DNA of 40,325 nucleotides from Sphingomonas sp. IW22 (GCF_041321155.1 NZ_JBGGWB010000007.1:54757-95081); one strand, 5' to 3'; positions 8,772 through 16,531 are shown, counted from the stretch's first letter. Made by a program: numbers and translations. The notes: a model not told the origin generated them from the sequence alone.

Positions 8772-9016
8772 CCGCCGCCCCGCTATCCTTCGAACAGGTC
8801 ATCGCCAGCAAACACTGGCATCCCTGCAACCTCGACACCAACACCATGACCCAGTGCATCCAGCAGGCGAAGCATGAGGACGCTCTCGACTGGGGCGGCG
8901 AAACCCTGGCGATGGCCGCGATCTTCGGCCTTACCTACGCCGTCCTCATGCCGCTCGGCCGCTTCCTTCGCTCAAGAGCGATGCAAGAGAGGGGAGGCGG
9001 GGTCCATGCGCGCTGA
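8768..9016 (+). CDS. Small membrane protein, 82 aa, unknown
   Basis: The start at 8768 has an excellent ribosome site (AAAGGAG at about 8752-8758) and overlaps the upstream stop by 4 nt. An N-terminal soluble part with Cys22 and Cys32 is followed by one hydrophobic segment (LAMAAIFGLTYAVLMPLGRFL, about 47-67) and a basic tail. No family recognised. Its 3' end overlaps the next gene by 11 nt. Confidence 0.75.
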   Translation: MTAAPLSFEQVIASKHWHPCNLDTNTMTQCIQQAKHEDALDWGGETLAMAAIFGLTYAVLMPLGRFLRSRAMQERGGGVHAR

Positions 9017-9809
9017 TTACCCGCTCTCCTTCCAGAGAGAATGCGAACCCGCGCGCCCGCTGTTGACGATCGCGACCGTCCAGACCGCTTCGGCCGACCG
9101 GCTTCGCACGGTCCGAAACGGCACGGGCGACCGCCTCGCCATCCTGGGCGATGGCGACGCGTTCACCGCGCTTGCCGACCAGACCCGCGATGTCCTGATC
9201 GATCCGGCGCTCGGCAACTGGGACTTTTTTGCCGATCATCCGAGCGACTATGCCAGATCCTCCGCGATCGAAGCGTTCCTGCCGGTCGAAAACGTGCGCG
9301 GCACAGCCTTCACCTATGCCGCGCGCTACGTCCTGCTGCGCGCAATCACCCATATCGGCAATGAGCCGGCAGAGACGCTCTCAGGGGTCCGCCGCCTAAT
9401 CCATGCGCTGCCCGCCAGCGCGATCGCCGAGGTCGCAGGTCACGATCCGTCGTGTCCGCAGGCACTGCGCTGGGGGGAGACCGTGCGCGCAACCGTGATG
9501 ACCGGCATTGCCGGCATCGCAGACCGCACGCCAGGCATCGCTCCCGTGTCGATCGCCCGGTGGCTGGCCGGGCCTTCGACCGTCATTCTCTTCGTGCGTC
9601 GCGATCCCGGGCGTCCCGCTTACGAAATCAGCGCGATCGAGGTGGCGCTACGCGACCATGCAATGCTGTCGGGATTTTCGACGCATCGCAGCGACGACGA
9701 AGCGCGGTCAACTGACTGCCGCCCCGATCATGCGCGGAACCCCGCACATCGTCACGCCCCGACCGGCTCCGCGCGCCGGCGAGGCGATCAGTCAGGAGCA
9801 TCGACATGA
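9006..9809 (+). CDS. Hypothetical protein, 267 aa
   Basis: The ATG at 9006 follows GGGAGGCGGGG and overlaps the previous gene by 11 nt. The product is soluble with no signal peptide. Residues 40-120 look alpha/beta (DRLAILGDGDAFTALADQT; a helical AFTYAARYVLLRAITHI segment), and about 180-215 contain a beta-rich stretch (STVILFVRRDPGRPAYEISAIEVAL). The last 45 residues are polar, Arg/His-rich and probably disordered. I recognise no family. It is the largest cytosolic member of the cluster and overlaps the next gene by ATGA. Confidence 0.7.
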   Translation: MRADYPLSFQRECEPARPLLTIATVQTASADRLRTVRNGTGDRLAILGDGDAFTALADQTRDVLIDPALGNWDFFADHPSDYARSSAIEAFLPVENVRGTAFTYAARYVLLRAITHIGNEPAETLSGVRRLIHALPASAIAEVAGHDPSCPQALRWGETVRATVMTGIAGIADRTPGIAPVSIARWLAGPSTVILFVRRDPGRPAYEISAIEVALRDHAMLSGFSTHRSDDEARSTDCRPDHARNPAHRHAPTGSARRRGDQSGAST

Positions 9810-10015
9810 GCAACTGGGAATTTGAGGAAATGGGCGAGTTCGGCTCGGACGCCGACGCCGACCGCTGGGCGAAGCGCAACAACCTCGCCCCGCAGGATGT
9901 CCGCATCCGCCGCAAGGGGGATGGGGTGGAGCTCGAGGTCCGGCGCTCGGCCCTCGGCGATGGCGATACCCGCCACGATGACCGTCGCGACGGCCGACGC
10001 AACGGCTTCTTCTGA
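9806..10015 (+). CDS. Small charged protein, 69 aa
   Basis: Starts at an ATGA overlap with the upstream gene. The N-terminus is acidic and the C-terminus strongly basic (DDRRDGRRNGFF). No membrane segment, signal peptide or recognised motif. Support comes from translational coupling and its position between two better-supported genes rather than from homology. Confidence 0.55.
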   Translation: MSNWEFEEMGEFGSDADADRWAKRNNLAPQDVRIRRKGDGVELEVRRSALGDGDTRHDDRRDGRRNGFF

Positions 10016-10043
10016 CAATCGGCCAGAACTGGAGAACAGCATC

Positions 10044-10373
10044 ATGAAACTGAAAATTATCGCCGCGCTGAGCCTTGCCGCTCTCTCGGCCGCCATGCCC
10101 GCAGCGGCGAGCGCGCAATCGGCAACGCCCATCCTCGTCGCCATGTCGGCCTATGTCGGAGAGCGGGCTGGAGACGACGCTGCGACGCAGATTGCGGCGA
10201 AGAAGGCACATTATGCCAGGCATCGCCATCATAAGGGCAAGTGCAAGGATTGCGCCGACTGCCCCGATTGCAAGGATTGCGACGAAGCGGCCAGGAAAGT
10301 CGTGACGCAGGAAGAGCGCGCGGGGATCTGCGATCCCTTGGCCCACGCCAAAAAGGATAAGGCCGGTGCTTGA
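10044..10373 (+). CDS. Secreted His/Cys-rich protein with a CxxC ladder, 109 aa
   Basis: The ATG at 10044 has GGAGA about 8 nt upstream. A clear signal peptide (1-24, cleavage after ASA) sends it to the periplasm. The mature chain has a His-rich patch (H56, H60, H62, H63) directly before five cysteines at exact 3-residue steps: C67, C70, C73, C76, C79, with Asp/Lys between. A sixth Cys lies near the C-terminus. Such a ladder suggests metal binding or disulfide-linked assembly. I do not recognise the family. The 3' end overlaps the CsgG-like gene by 8 nt, so the two are probably made together. Confidence 0.7.
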   Translation: MKLKIIAALSLAALSAAMPAAASAQSATPILVAMSAYVGERAGDDAATQIAAKKAHYARHRHHKGKCKDCADCPDCKDCDEAARKVVTQEERAGICDPLAHAKKDKAGA

Positions 10374-11190
10374 GCGCGTCTGCCTGTTCGCCGTGACGGC
10401 CGCGCTTGCGGCCGTCACACCTTCCATCGCCTTCGCGCAAAAGCTTGGCCAGGGCGGGACGGGCGTCGACGAGACGACGCAACTGCCCCAATGCCCGGTG
10501 CCGCTCGGCGTCGCAGCGCTCGTAGAAACGAAAGCTGCGGACCCCGCCGACGCCCTTTCCCCGCAATTGCAGGCACTGATGCGTATGGCGGAAATGCAGA
10601 ATGGCGGATCGACCGCCCGCGTCGATGCCCTTCCTCTGGTCAAGCTCATGATCGCACGTTCGAACTGCTTCCGCGTAGCCGATCGCGGGGAGGCTTTCAG
10701 CGCGCTCGAGCGGGAGCGGGCGATCGCCGGCGCGACCGCTGCCACCCGGCCCGTTACCAAAGCTGATTATCTGATCGAGGTGAAGGTGGTCTATTCCGAT
10801 GCCAAGTCCCGCGAGTCCGGTGGCGGCATCGGGGGTGTCTTCGGCGGTGCGGTCGGCCTAAAATCCAAGACGCTCGAAAGCCAGGTCCTCATGACCCTGG
10901 TCGACGTCAACACCGGCATCCAGGAGGCGGTCGCCAGTGGCTCGGCGCGCAAGAAAGACGTCGGTGTGATCGGTGGGGGTGTCCTGCTCGGGCTTGGTGT
11001 AGGCGCTCTGGGCGGCAGCTATGCCTCGACCGACATCGGCAAGATCACCACGCTTGCGACCCTCGATGCCTTCAGAAAGCTCATCGGGGACGCACGGCCG
11101 CGCCTTGAGCCAAGGCTCGTGCCTGCGACGCCGCCTGCTGCCGCACCGTCCACGCCGACGACGCAGCCGCTTCCCTCCAGACCGCAATGA
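10366..11190 (+). CDS. CsgG-like exported protein, 274 aa
   Basis: Start is GTG at 10366, supported by AAGGATAAGG just upstream and the 8-nt overlap with the Cys-ladder gene. Residues 1-24 are a signal peptide (AFA cleavage) without a lipobox Cys, unlike true CsgG. The middle (NCFRVADRGEAFSALERERAI, then ADYLIEVKVVYSD and SQVLMTLVDVNTGIQEAVASGSA) follows the CsgG/HfaB pattern. Gly-rich stretches (about 150-160 and 205-225) follow, and the tail is Pro-rich. CsgG forms an outer-membrane secretion pore for curli; HfaB helps holdfast anchoring. Here it may build an envelope pore or anchor. Family call moderate; role unknown. Confidence 0.65.
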   Translation: MLERVCLFAVTAALAAVTPSIAFAQKLGQGGTGVDETTQLPQCPVPLGVAALVETKAADPADALSPQLQALMRMAEMQNGGSTARVDALPLVKLMIARSNCFRVADRGEAFSALERERAIAGATAATRPVTKADYLIEVKVVYSDAKSRESGGGIGGVFGGAVGLKSKTLESQVLMTLVDVNTGIQEAVASGSARKKDVGVIGGGVLLGLGVGALGGSYASTDIGKITTLATLDAFRKLIGDARPRLEPRLVPATPPAAAPSTPTTQPLPSRPQ

Positions 11191-11240
11191 CCGGGAAATG
11201 CGATGATCGCTAAGAAATCGATCCAGACGGTTCAGACGTC

Positions 11241-11753
11241 ATGAACATGATGGCCGGCTTCGGGCTTACACCCTGTCCCTACTGCCATCGTGCGATGATG
11301 CCGTGGGAGCCCGGTCACCGCATCCACCGTTGCGAGACATGCCGGCGACCGCTGGTGCTTTTCCGGCTGCTTTTCCAGAGCCGGACGTGGAGGATCGCGC
11401 CGCTTGCGGCCGTAATTCACGCCGGTGCCGCACTCGCACTCATACTGGGGGTGGGCACGGCCATCCTGCTCGATGCACCGCCGGCATGGCTGGTGTTCGC
11501 GGTCGCGCTGCCGATCGCCGCCCTCGGGGCGATCGACATAGCCGATGGCTGGCTTGCCTGTCGCACGGGCATCGGACGGCTGTTCCTGAAAATCAGGCGC
11601 GGACGTGCTGCACGAACAATCGGCATGCTACGCATTGTCTTCGGTCTCGCTGGATGCGCGGTTGCCGTGATCGGCATCATGCTGTTCGGTGAAATACACG
11701 GCGCGCCATTAGGCTCGGCTCCGCCTCCCGACGTTCAAACCACAAGACCATGA
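11241..11753 (+). CDS. Zinc-ribbon membrane protein, 170 aa
   Basis: The N-terminus carries two CxxC knuckles (CPYC at 12-15 and CETC at 31-34), a zinc-ribbon-like arrangement. Two or three hydrophobic segments follow (about 53-73, 80-100, 127-148). A second ATG three codons downstream is possible. The upstream gap is 50 nt, the largest within the cluster besides the 28-nt gap before the Cys-ladder gene. The 3' end overlaps the next gene by ATGA. Not a recognised named family. Confidence 0.65.
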   Translation: MNMMAGFGLTPCPYCHRAMMPWEPGHRIHRCETCRRPLVLFRLLFQSRTWRIAPLAAVIHAGAALALILGVGTAILLDAPPAWLVFAVALPIAALGAIDIADGWLACRTGIGRLFLKIRRGRAARTIGMLRIVFGLAGCAVAVIGIMLFGEIHGAPLGSAPPPDVQTTRP

Positions 11754-12469
11754 ACCCTGAGCGGCCTCCCGCGCCCACGTCGCCGTCCCCGGATGCCTCA
11801 GCAGTTCCGGTTCGGATCACTGGCCTTTTTTCGTCGATGTTAGCGCTGATCCCGTCGCTGGCGATCGTCTGTGGCGCGTTCCTCTACTTTGCGGGCTACA
11901 GTTACATCGACACCTACCTGCGATCGTTCGGGCTCACGTTCGGAGCGACGACAATGTCGACGGGTGAGGTCATGGGCCAGGGTTACACCGTCGTACTGTA
12001 TCTCACTATCACACACTTTTTCGACTGGCTGTGGCGGGTGATGGTGTCGTCGCTCCTCATTTGGTCAGTTATCGCTGTTGCCCTTGGGGCACTCGTCTAC
12101 GGCAAACGGAAAGGTTCGAACTCATCAGAGCTCATTCTGGAAATCCTGCACGCCGTCGCCAACCGCGTCGTCAATCTTCCTAATTACATTATCGCTGGGG
12201 GCATAGTCGTTGTCGTAGCCGTCAGCTCAGGACCGGCCGGGGTCGAAGCCGCCAAGTTCGAGCGCGAAGCGACGATTGCGAAGGTTCAGAAGGGCTGCTG
12301 CGCCTTCTATCAATCCGGCAATATTCGGGTTCGTGGCTATCCCATTGCAGAGACTTCCGACCGGATCGCGATTTATACCAATCACGGCGTACACGTTTTG
12401 CCAGCTGAGGGACTGCACATTCTGGAGAAGCCCCCGTCCAAAACCCTCCCCGGGCAGCAAGTTCGCTGA
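11750..12469 (+). CDS. Multi-pass membrane protein, 239 aa, unknown
   Basis: ATGA overlap with the zinc-ribbon gene. Hydrophobic segments lie at about 26-50, 77-110 and 146-163. A short soluble C-terminal domain (about 180-235) has a double Cys (KGCCAFYQSGNIRVRGY) and beta-rich sequence ending TNHGVHVLPAEGLHIL. I recognise no family. Its stop overlaps the SGNH hydrolase start, so the last three cluster genes form a coupled set. Confidence 0.65.
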   Translation: MNPERPPAPTSPSPDASAVPVRITGLFSSMLALIPSLAIVCGAFLYFAGYSYIDTYLRSFGLTFGATTMSTGEVMGQGYTVVLYLTITHFFDWLWRVMVSSLLIWSVIAVALGALVYGKRKGSNSSELILEILHAVANRVVNLPNYIIAGGIVVVVAVSSGPAGVEAAKFEREATIAKVQKGCCAFYQSGNIRVRGYPIAETSDRIAIYTNHGVHVLPAEGLHILEKPPSKTLPGQQVR

Positions 12470-12990
12470 TGATACTGTTTTGCCTCATCCTGGGTGACAG
12501 CACCGCGATCGGCACCGCATCCGCGCTGGCGGCCCAGGGTATCCGCTGCGAGGTCCATGCCCGCGTCGGTGCGCCGTCGGCCGAGATAGCCCGCATGCCC
12601 CGGTCGCGATCGCCAGCACCGCTCGCTCTGATTGCGCTCGGATCGAACGACCCTGAAAACCCAGCGCTCGCCCGCAATCTCACGACACTGCGCAGCCGCA
12701 CGACGGCGTTTCGCGTGACATGGCTGGCGCCCTACCATGCACGCGCTTCCCGCATCGTTGCAGCAGTTGCCCGCAGCTTTGGCGATACCGTCATCCAGTT
12801 GAGCGCGGTGCCGACCGCCGATGGCGTCCATCCCGCCAGCTATCGTCCGATCGCGGCCGCGCTGGATTGGAAAAGTCTGTCTGAAAATTGGCACCATGTT
12901 GCCATTGGTTCCGCGCGACCGCCTGCGCCAGGGACAACGAGACCGACCCCGGTGCCAGATAGACGAGCCACGGTCCTCGTCATGGAATGA
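12469..12990 (+). CDS. SGNH/GDSL-type hydrolase, 173 aa
   Basis: Carries the SGNH blocks in order: GDS with nucleophile S11 (LILGDSTAIG), a GSND block (G58, N60), and D118-G-V-H121-P as the Asp-His pair. SGNH enzymes remove acyl groups from lipids, sugars or peptidoglycan; the substrate here is unknown. At 173 aa it is a minimal domain. There is no clear signal peptide, since the N-terminal hydrophobic stretch is the first beta-strand with the active serine. The Pro/Arg-rich last 30 residues look disordered. It is the last gene of the relaxase-linked cluster, starting on the upstream stop codon. Confidence 0.7.
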   Translation: MILFCLILGDSTAIGTASALAAQGIRCEVHARVGAPSAEIARMPRSRSPAPLALIALGSNDPENPALARNLTTLRSRTTAFRVTWLAPYHARASRIVAAVARSFGDTVIQLSAVPTADGVHPASYRPIAAALDWKSLSENWHHVAIGSARPPAPGTTRPTPVPDRRATVLVME

Positions 12991-13132
12991 CTGCCCGGCG
13001 GGCATGAGCATTCGCGCAGATCGTCGCAGCCGCGCAGCGCCGTAATGATCGGTTTACTTGTAAAAAGCATATTCAAAGGGTGGAGAGGTCGTTGCGACCG
13101 CTCAGCCTTTTTGAAGAAAGGGGATATGTCTT

Positions 13133-13597
13133 ATGTTTCGACTGAATCACGATATGGCACGCCGCTTTCTGTACGTCGAATTGCGGGGTTTCTGGACGCG
13201 GGAAGTCCTAGCTCGGTTCCACGATGAGGCCCGGCTTGTATTGCAGCGTGCAATAGCCAACGGAGCAACGCCCGGCGAAGGCCATATCCTGGTCAATGCG
13301 AACGGATTTCCGGTTCAGGATCGAACGATCGCCGAGGAGATCGCGCAGTTCATTCCGCTCTATGGCAAGCTGGCCAGACGCATCGCGGTGGTCGGATCGG
13401 ATTCTTCCCTTCAGCGCCTTCAGGCAAAGAGACTGATCGGTGAGAATGGCAAGTTGTTCGACAACGACGAAGCCGCGAAGACCTGGCTGTTCTCCGCCGA
13501 TCGAACAGGCACTGCACATGCGGGAACGGGGCGCGCTGACATTATCACCGCGCGATCGGCACCTGATCGATCCGCGTCGTCCATGACGGGCTTTTGA
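13133..13597 (+). CDS. STAS/SpoIIAA-like protein, 154 aa
   Basis: The ATG at 13133 has AAAGGGG 9 nt upstream; the other-frame ATG at 13126 sits too close to it. The sequence alternates strands and helices (RFLYVELRGFWTREVLARFHDEA, then HILVNANGFPVQD, then RIAVVGSDSSLQRLQAKRL), as in STAS/SpoIIAA-like proteins of alphaproteobacteria. The last 30 residues are polar and probably disordered. Its final 53 bp overlap the 3' end of umuC on the other strand, so the genes converge. A 142-bp gap upstream probably holds its promoter. Function unknown. Confidence 0.65.
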   Translation: MFRLNHDMARRFLYVELRGFWTREVLARFHDEARLVLQRAIANGATPGEGHILVNANGFPVQDRTIAEEIAQFIPLYGKLARRIAVVGSDSSLQRLQAKRLIGENGKLFDNDEAAKTWLFSADRTGTAHAGTGRADIITARSAPDRSASSMTGF

Positions 13598-14804
13598 ACG
13601 CTCGCTTCGTATCGTAGGACTTGGTTCCGAACCCCTCGGATGCAAGGCGCATGGTATTGCGGCCGAAGCGACCGTTGAGCCCGTCGATCGCGGACAGAAG
13701 GGCAGGGGATCGCGGGTCGGGCTTTGCAAACAAGTCGGCCTGATGCGCCGCCATCCTTTCCAATCCCTCCAGCATCACCCCGCACTTGGTATAGACCCGG
13801 CCCGTCTCGAACATCGCTTCGGCCATGCGCGCGGCCATGCCGGCGATGACGCGGGGATCGTTGGTTGCCGGCGACAATCGACCGACGCGCGATGCCGATG
13901 GCGCGTTCGGTTTGAACCTGCTGCCATGCGCAAACGCGATCAGCCTCGTCGCAGCCAGACCCTGATTGCGGATTTTCTCGGCCGCGCGAACGGCGCGCCG
14001 AACCATCGCTTCGCGCAGCGCGTCCACGTCGCTCACCGGCTCCCCGAAACACCGCGTCACAGCGGTTGCCTTGGATGCCGGCGGCTCAGGCTCGAAATCG
14101 GTGCATTCCACCCCGTTCAACTCACGCACGAGGCGCTCGAGCACGACGGTCCCCACATCGCGCGCGACCTCGGGCGGAAGCGCTGCAAGATCGGCCGTGG
14201 TGCGCACGCCCAGCGGTCGCAGGCGTTGTGTCATCGCGCGCGCGATGCCCCAGACTTCCTCGACCGGCCATTGTGCGAACATGCGCTGGCGCAGTTCGAC
14301 ATCGTGCAGGTCGACCACCCCGCGCCAGACCTTCTCTGACGCCTTCGCCAGCGCATTGGCGACCTTGCTCAGGGTCCGCGTCGGTCCAAGGCCAATCCGG
14401 ATCGGCAAGCCTGTCGCCCGCTTCACGTCCGCGATGATGCGATGCGCGCTCTCGACGTCGCCCAGTCCGTTCGCCAGGACCGGCAGGCGGAAGAAGGATT
14501 CGTCTATGCTGTAGATCTCGATGGTGTCGCTGTGATCGGCGAGCACCTGGTTGAACCTCCGGTTCATGTCCGCGTAAAGCTCGTATGAACTCGATCGGCA
14601 CTGGACACCGTGCTCGCGCACGATGTCCCGGATCTTGAAAAGCGGCGCGCCCATCTTGATGTGCAGCGCCTTGGCTTCCTCCGAGCGGGCGATCGCACAC
14701 CCGTCGCCGTTCGACAGCACGATGAGAGGCTTGCCCCGGAGCGAGGGATCGAAGACCCGCTCCGACGAGCAATAGAAATTCTGGACGTCCGCTATCCCCC
14801 ACAT
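13545..14804 (-). CDS. umuC: UmuC-type Y-family DNA polymerase
   Basis: A translesion polymerase of 419 aa, the full length of the UmuC family. It starts at MWGIADVQNFYCSSE, with D6 as the first metal ligand, and has the SIDESF block for the palm Asp-Glu pair. A helix-hairpin-helix region lies around VWGIARAMTQRLRPLGV, followed by the little-finger domain and a DUF4113-like end (TTRIDQVPIAR). Upstream in-frame ATGs exist, but residue 1 here matches the family start. It lies 7 nt after umuD, so the pair is one operon under the SOS box at 15281. It should copy past lesions, for example on newly arrived DNA. Confidence 0.95.
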   Translation of the reverse strand: MWGIADVQNFYCSSERVFDPSLRGKPLIVLSNGDGCAIARSEEAKALHIKMGAPLFKIRDIVREHGVQCRSSSYELYADMNRRFNQVLADHSDTIEIYSIDESFFRLPVLANGLGDVESAHRIIADVKRATGLPIRIGLGPTRTLSKVANALAKASEKVWRGVVDLHDVELRQRMFAQWPVEEVWGIARAMTQRLRPLGVRTTADLAALPPEVARDVGTVVLERLVRELNGVECTDFEPEPPASKATAVTRCFGEPVSDVDALREAMVRRAVRAAEKIRNQGLAATRLIAFAHGSRFKPNAPSASRVGRLSPATNDPRVIAGMAARMAEAMFETGRVYTKCGVMLEGLERMAAHQADLFAKPDPRSPALLSAIDGLNGRFGRNTMRLASEGFGTKSYDTKRAFKSPSWTTRIDQVPIAR

Positions 14805-14811
14805 CGCCTGT

Positions 14812-15258
14812 CTAGCCTTGCAGGTTGCGGACAGTGGCGCGCACGACGCCCCAGATCTCGACGGCTTCATCCGCGACGACTGGCTCGTATCTCATGCGAG
14901 CGTTGCGTGCCTCCAGCGTCGGCTTTCCTTCGCGCCATACCAGTTGCCTGATGACGAACCCGCCATCGACCACGGCGATGACGATCCGTCCGTTGGACGG
15001 GGTCACGTCCCGGTCGACGACGACGACATCGTCGTCATGGATGCCCGCGTCGAGCATGGAATGTCCGCTGACCCGGAACACGAAACTGGCGGCGCGATCG
15101 AGGCGCAGCAACTCGACCAGATTGACCGCCGTTTCCTCCCAATCCTGCGCGGGTGAAGGGAAGCCGGCCCCTGCTGCGCTGACGATCTTGAGGCACAGGT
15201 CAGTGGGTATGTGGGCGATCGGAACGGGACGGGAGAGGGGAATCACGCAGGTCGACAT
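14812..15258 (-). CDS. umuD: UmuD-type protein with catalytic Lys replaced by Arg
   Basis: The 148-aa partner of UmuC. UmuD normally cleaves itself at Cys-Gly when bound to RecA filaments, using a Ser-Lys dyad. The cleavage site is A31-G32 (AGFPSPA) and the nucleophile is S67 (VSGHSM). In the block that reads DGEFTVKKL in E. coli, this protein reads DGGFVIRQL, placing R104 where E. coli has catalytic K97. The codon is AGG. Self-cleavage may therefore be weak, altered or absent. The start at 15258 lies 23 nt downstream of the SOS box. Identity is sure; the effect of the Arg is inference. Confidence 0.93.
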   Translation of the reverse strand: MSTCVIPLSRPVPIAHIPTDLCLKIVSAAGAGFPSPAQDWEETAVNLVELLRLDRAASFVFRVSGHSMLDAGIHDDDVVVVDRDVTPSNGRIVIAVVDGGFVIRQLVWREGKPTLEARNARMRYEPVVADEAVEIWGVVRATVRNLQG

Positions 15259-15280
15259 GCGCGCATGATAATCCGCAAAG

Positions 15281-15295
15281 GAACATCAGGGGAAC
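15281..15295 (-). promoter_or_regulatory. SOS box (LexA operator) for umuDC
   Basis: On the minus strand the sequence reads GTTC-CCCTGAT-GTTC, a perfect match to the alphaproteobacterial LexA consensus GTTC-N7-GTTC. It lies 23-37 nt upstream of the umuD start, so LexA would block the umuDC promoter until DNA damage. Confidence 0.88.
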
Positions 15296-15322
15296 GCATT
15301 TTTCCCCTTTTGTTCTTTTGCG

Positions 15323-15343
15323 CGATGACTCATAGAGTCATCG
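15323..15343. promoter_or_regulatory. Perfect 21-bp palindrome abutting the HNH gene start
   Basis: Arms CGATGACTC (15323-15331) and GAGTCATCG (15335-15343) with spacer ATA form a perfect dyad ending on the base before ATG 15344. It lies in the divergent umuD/HNH promoter region, 28 bp from the SOS box. It could be an operator or an RNA hairpin blocking translation; no ordinary ribosome site precedes this ATG. Confidence 0.7.
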
Positions 15344-15823
15344 ATGCCGATCCGCCCCGAAAACCGCTGGCTTTACCCGATCGACTGGCCGCAAATCTCG
15401 GATCATATCCGTTTCGGGCGGGCAGGGGGACGCTGCGAACAGTGCGGCCGACCGCACAAGCGGCGTGTCGCGCATCTGGGTGACGGCCGCTGGTGGGACG
15501 TCGAAGCACGCGCCTGGCGCTCCGGGCGCGGCAGGAAGGTCAAGGTTGCCACCGGCTTCTCGCTCGACCTGGTGCGAACGACCTATGTCGTTCTCGCCTG
15601 CGCGCACCTCGATCATGACCCTGGCAACTGCCGCCCCGCCAATCTCGCCGCGCTCTGCCAGCGGTGCCACATCCTCCACGACGCCGAGGAACACCGCTGG
15701 CAGCGATGGTGGAATGCCTTTCGCTTCCGAGCGCTGCGCGACCTCTATGACGATCCGGTTGCCGCCCGCCACAAACTCCAGCTAAAACAGCAACACAAGA
15801 TCATTTCGATATCGATACGATAA
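15344..15823 (+). CDS. HNH endonuclease-like protein, 159 aa
   Basis: An N-terminal CxxC knuckle (C31, C34 in GGRCEQCGR) pairs with a C-terminal cluster AHLDHDPGNCRPANLAALCQRCHILHD, which gives the His-Asn-His order of a zinc-stabilised HNH fold. Such proteins nick or cut DNA in phages and mobile elements; the target is unknown. Divergent from umuD; the start abuts a perfect palindrome and lacks a clear ribosome site, so translation may be leaderless or controlled. The gene ends 24 nt from the convergent HdeD-type gene. The fold is fairly clear; activity is not proven. Confidence 0.72.
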   Translation: MPIRPENRWLYPIDWPQISDHIRFGRAGGRCEQCGRPHKRRVAHLGDGRWWDVEARAWRSGRGRKVKVATGFSLDLVRTTYVVLACAHLDHDPGNCRPANLAALCQRCHILHDAEEHRWQRWWNAFRFRALRDLYDDPVAARHKLQLKQQHKIISISIR

Positions 15824-15847
15824 TATATCTTATGTTAAATCAATGAC

Positions 15848-16429
15848 TTAGTTGCGGATATTAGCTCTGCCGGGTTGAGCCAGCTTGCGCAGACCAAACG
15901 CGACAAAAGCGAGAAATACGCCGCGGAAAATGAAGCTGATCCCGACGATCGTCGCGAGCATGACGAGGTTGGTCGCGGGACCAGCGAACAGCAGATATCC
16001 GCCCAGAAGAATATCGAGGACGCCCAGCGCAAGACGCCATCCGCGATCGTAAGCGCCCCGGATGGCGCTCGCGACCTGAAATATGCCCGAAACAAGCAGC
16101 CAGAAACCTAACGCCCAGACCAGGGAGATCGCGCCGGCAAAGGGATTGAACAGGATAATTCCGCCCGTCACGACACCCAGGACGCCCAGCAGCACTTCGG
16201 TCCAGCGTCCCCGATCGGACAACGACGAAACACCGGAGACAATCGCGAGGACACCGTAACCGATCAGAAACACGCCCAGGAGAACGCCCGTCGTCAACCC
16301 GGTGGCGATCGGATTGGCAAGCGCGACAAATCCGATCAAAATCACGAGAATGGCATAAGCCAGAATCCAGCCCCAGGCCGACCCTGAACGCGCTTCCGAC
16401 CTTTGATCCCATGCAGTGTTGCTTGCCAT
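15848..16429 (-). CDS. HdeD-family membrane protein, 193 aa
   Basis: About six evenly spaced membrane helices and the short-loop pattern of the HdeD/DUF308 family (GWILAYAILVILIGFVALANP; GVLGVVTGGIILFNP; RLALGVLDILLGGYLLF). HdeD is linked to acid resistance in E. coli; the role on a plasmid is unknown, possibly stress protection. A strong ribosome site (AAAGGGAG) precedes the ATG at 16429. It follows the 73-aa gene by 102 nt on the same strand, so it may have its own promoter. Confidence 0.85.
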   Translation of the reverse strand: MASNTAWDQRSEARSGSAWGWILAYAILVILIGFVALANPIATGLTTGVLLGVFLIGYGVLAIVSGVSSLSDRGRWTEVLLGVLGVVTGGIILFNPFAGAISLVWALGFWLLVSGIFQVASAIRGAYDRGWRLALGVLDILLGGYLLFAGPATNLVMLATIVGISFIFRGVFLAFVAFGLRKLAQPGRANIRN

Positions 16430-16531
16430 GATGCGTCTCCCTTTTTCCGCACAATTCCCAAATCGGCGAAGAGTTTCTCCCCGTAACGGGCCTGGAGGCG
16501 CGAGGTCGAAGCGACTTCCGAGCAGCCGCGC

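Noticed and set aside
13060..13074. TTTAC-TT-GTAAA as a fifth copy of the tra operator
   Set aside because: The arms run in the opposite order from GTGTAA...TTACAC and the spacing differs; it is probably chance AT-rich symmetry.
14805..14870. 22-codon N-terminal extension of umuC
   Set aside because: It would overlap umuD and lacks a ribosome site; MWGIADV matches the usual family start.
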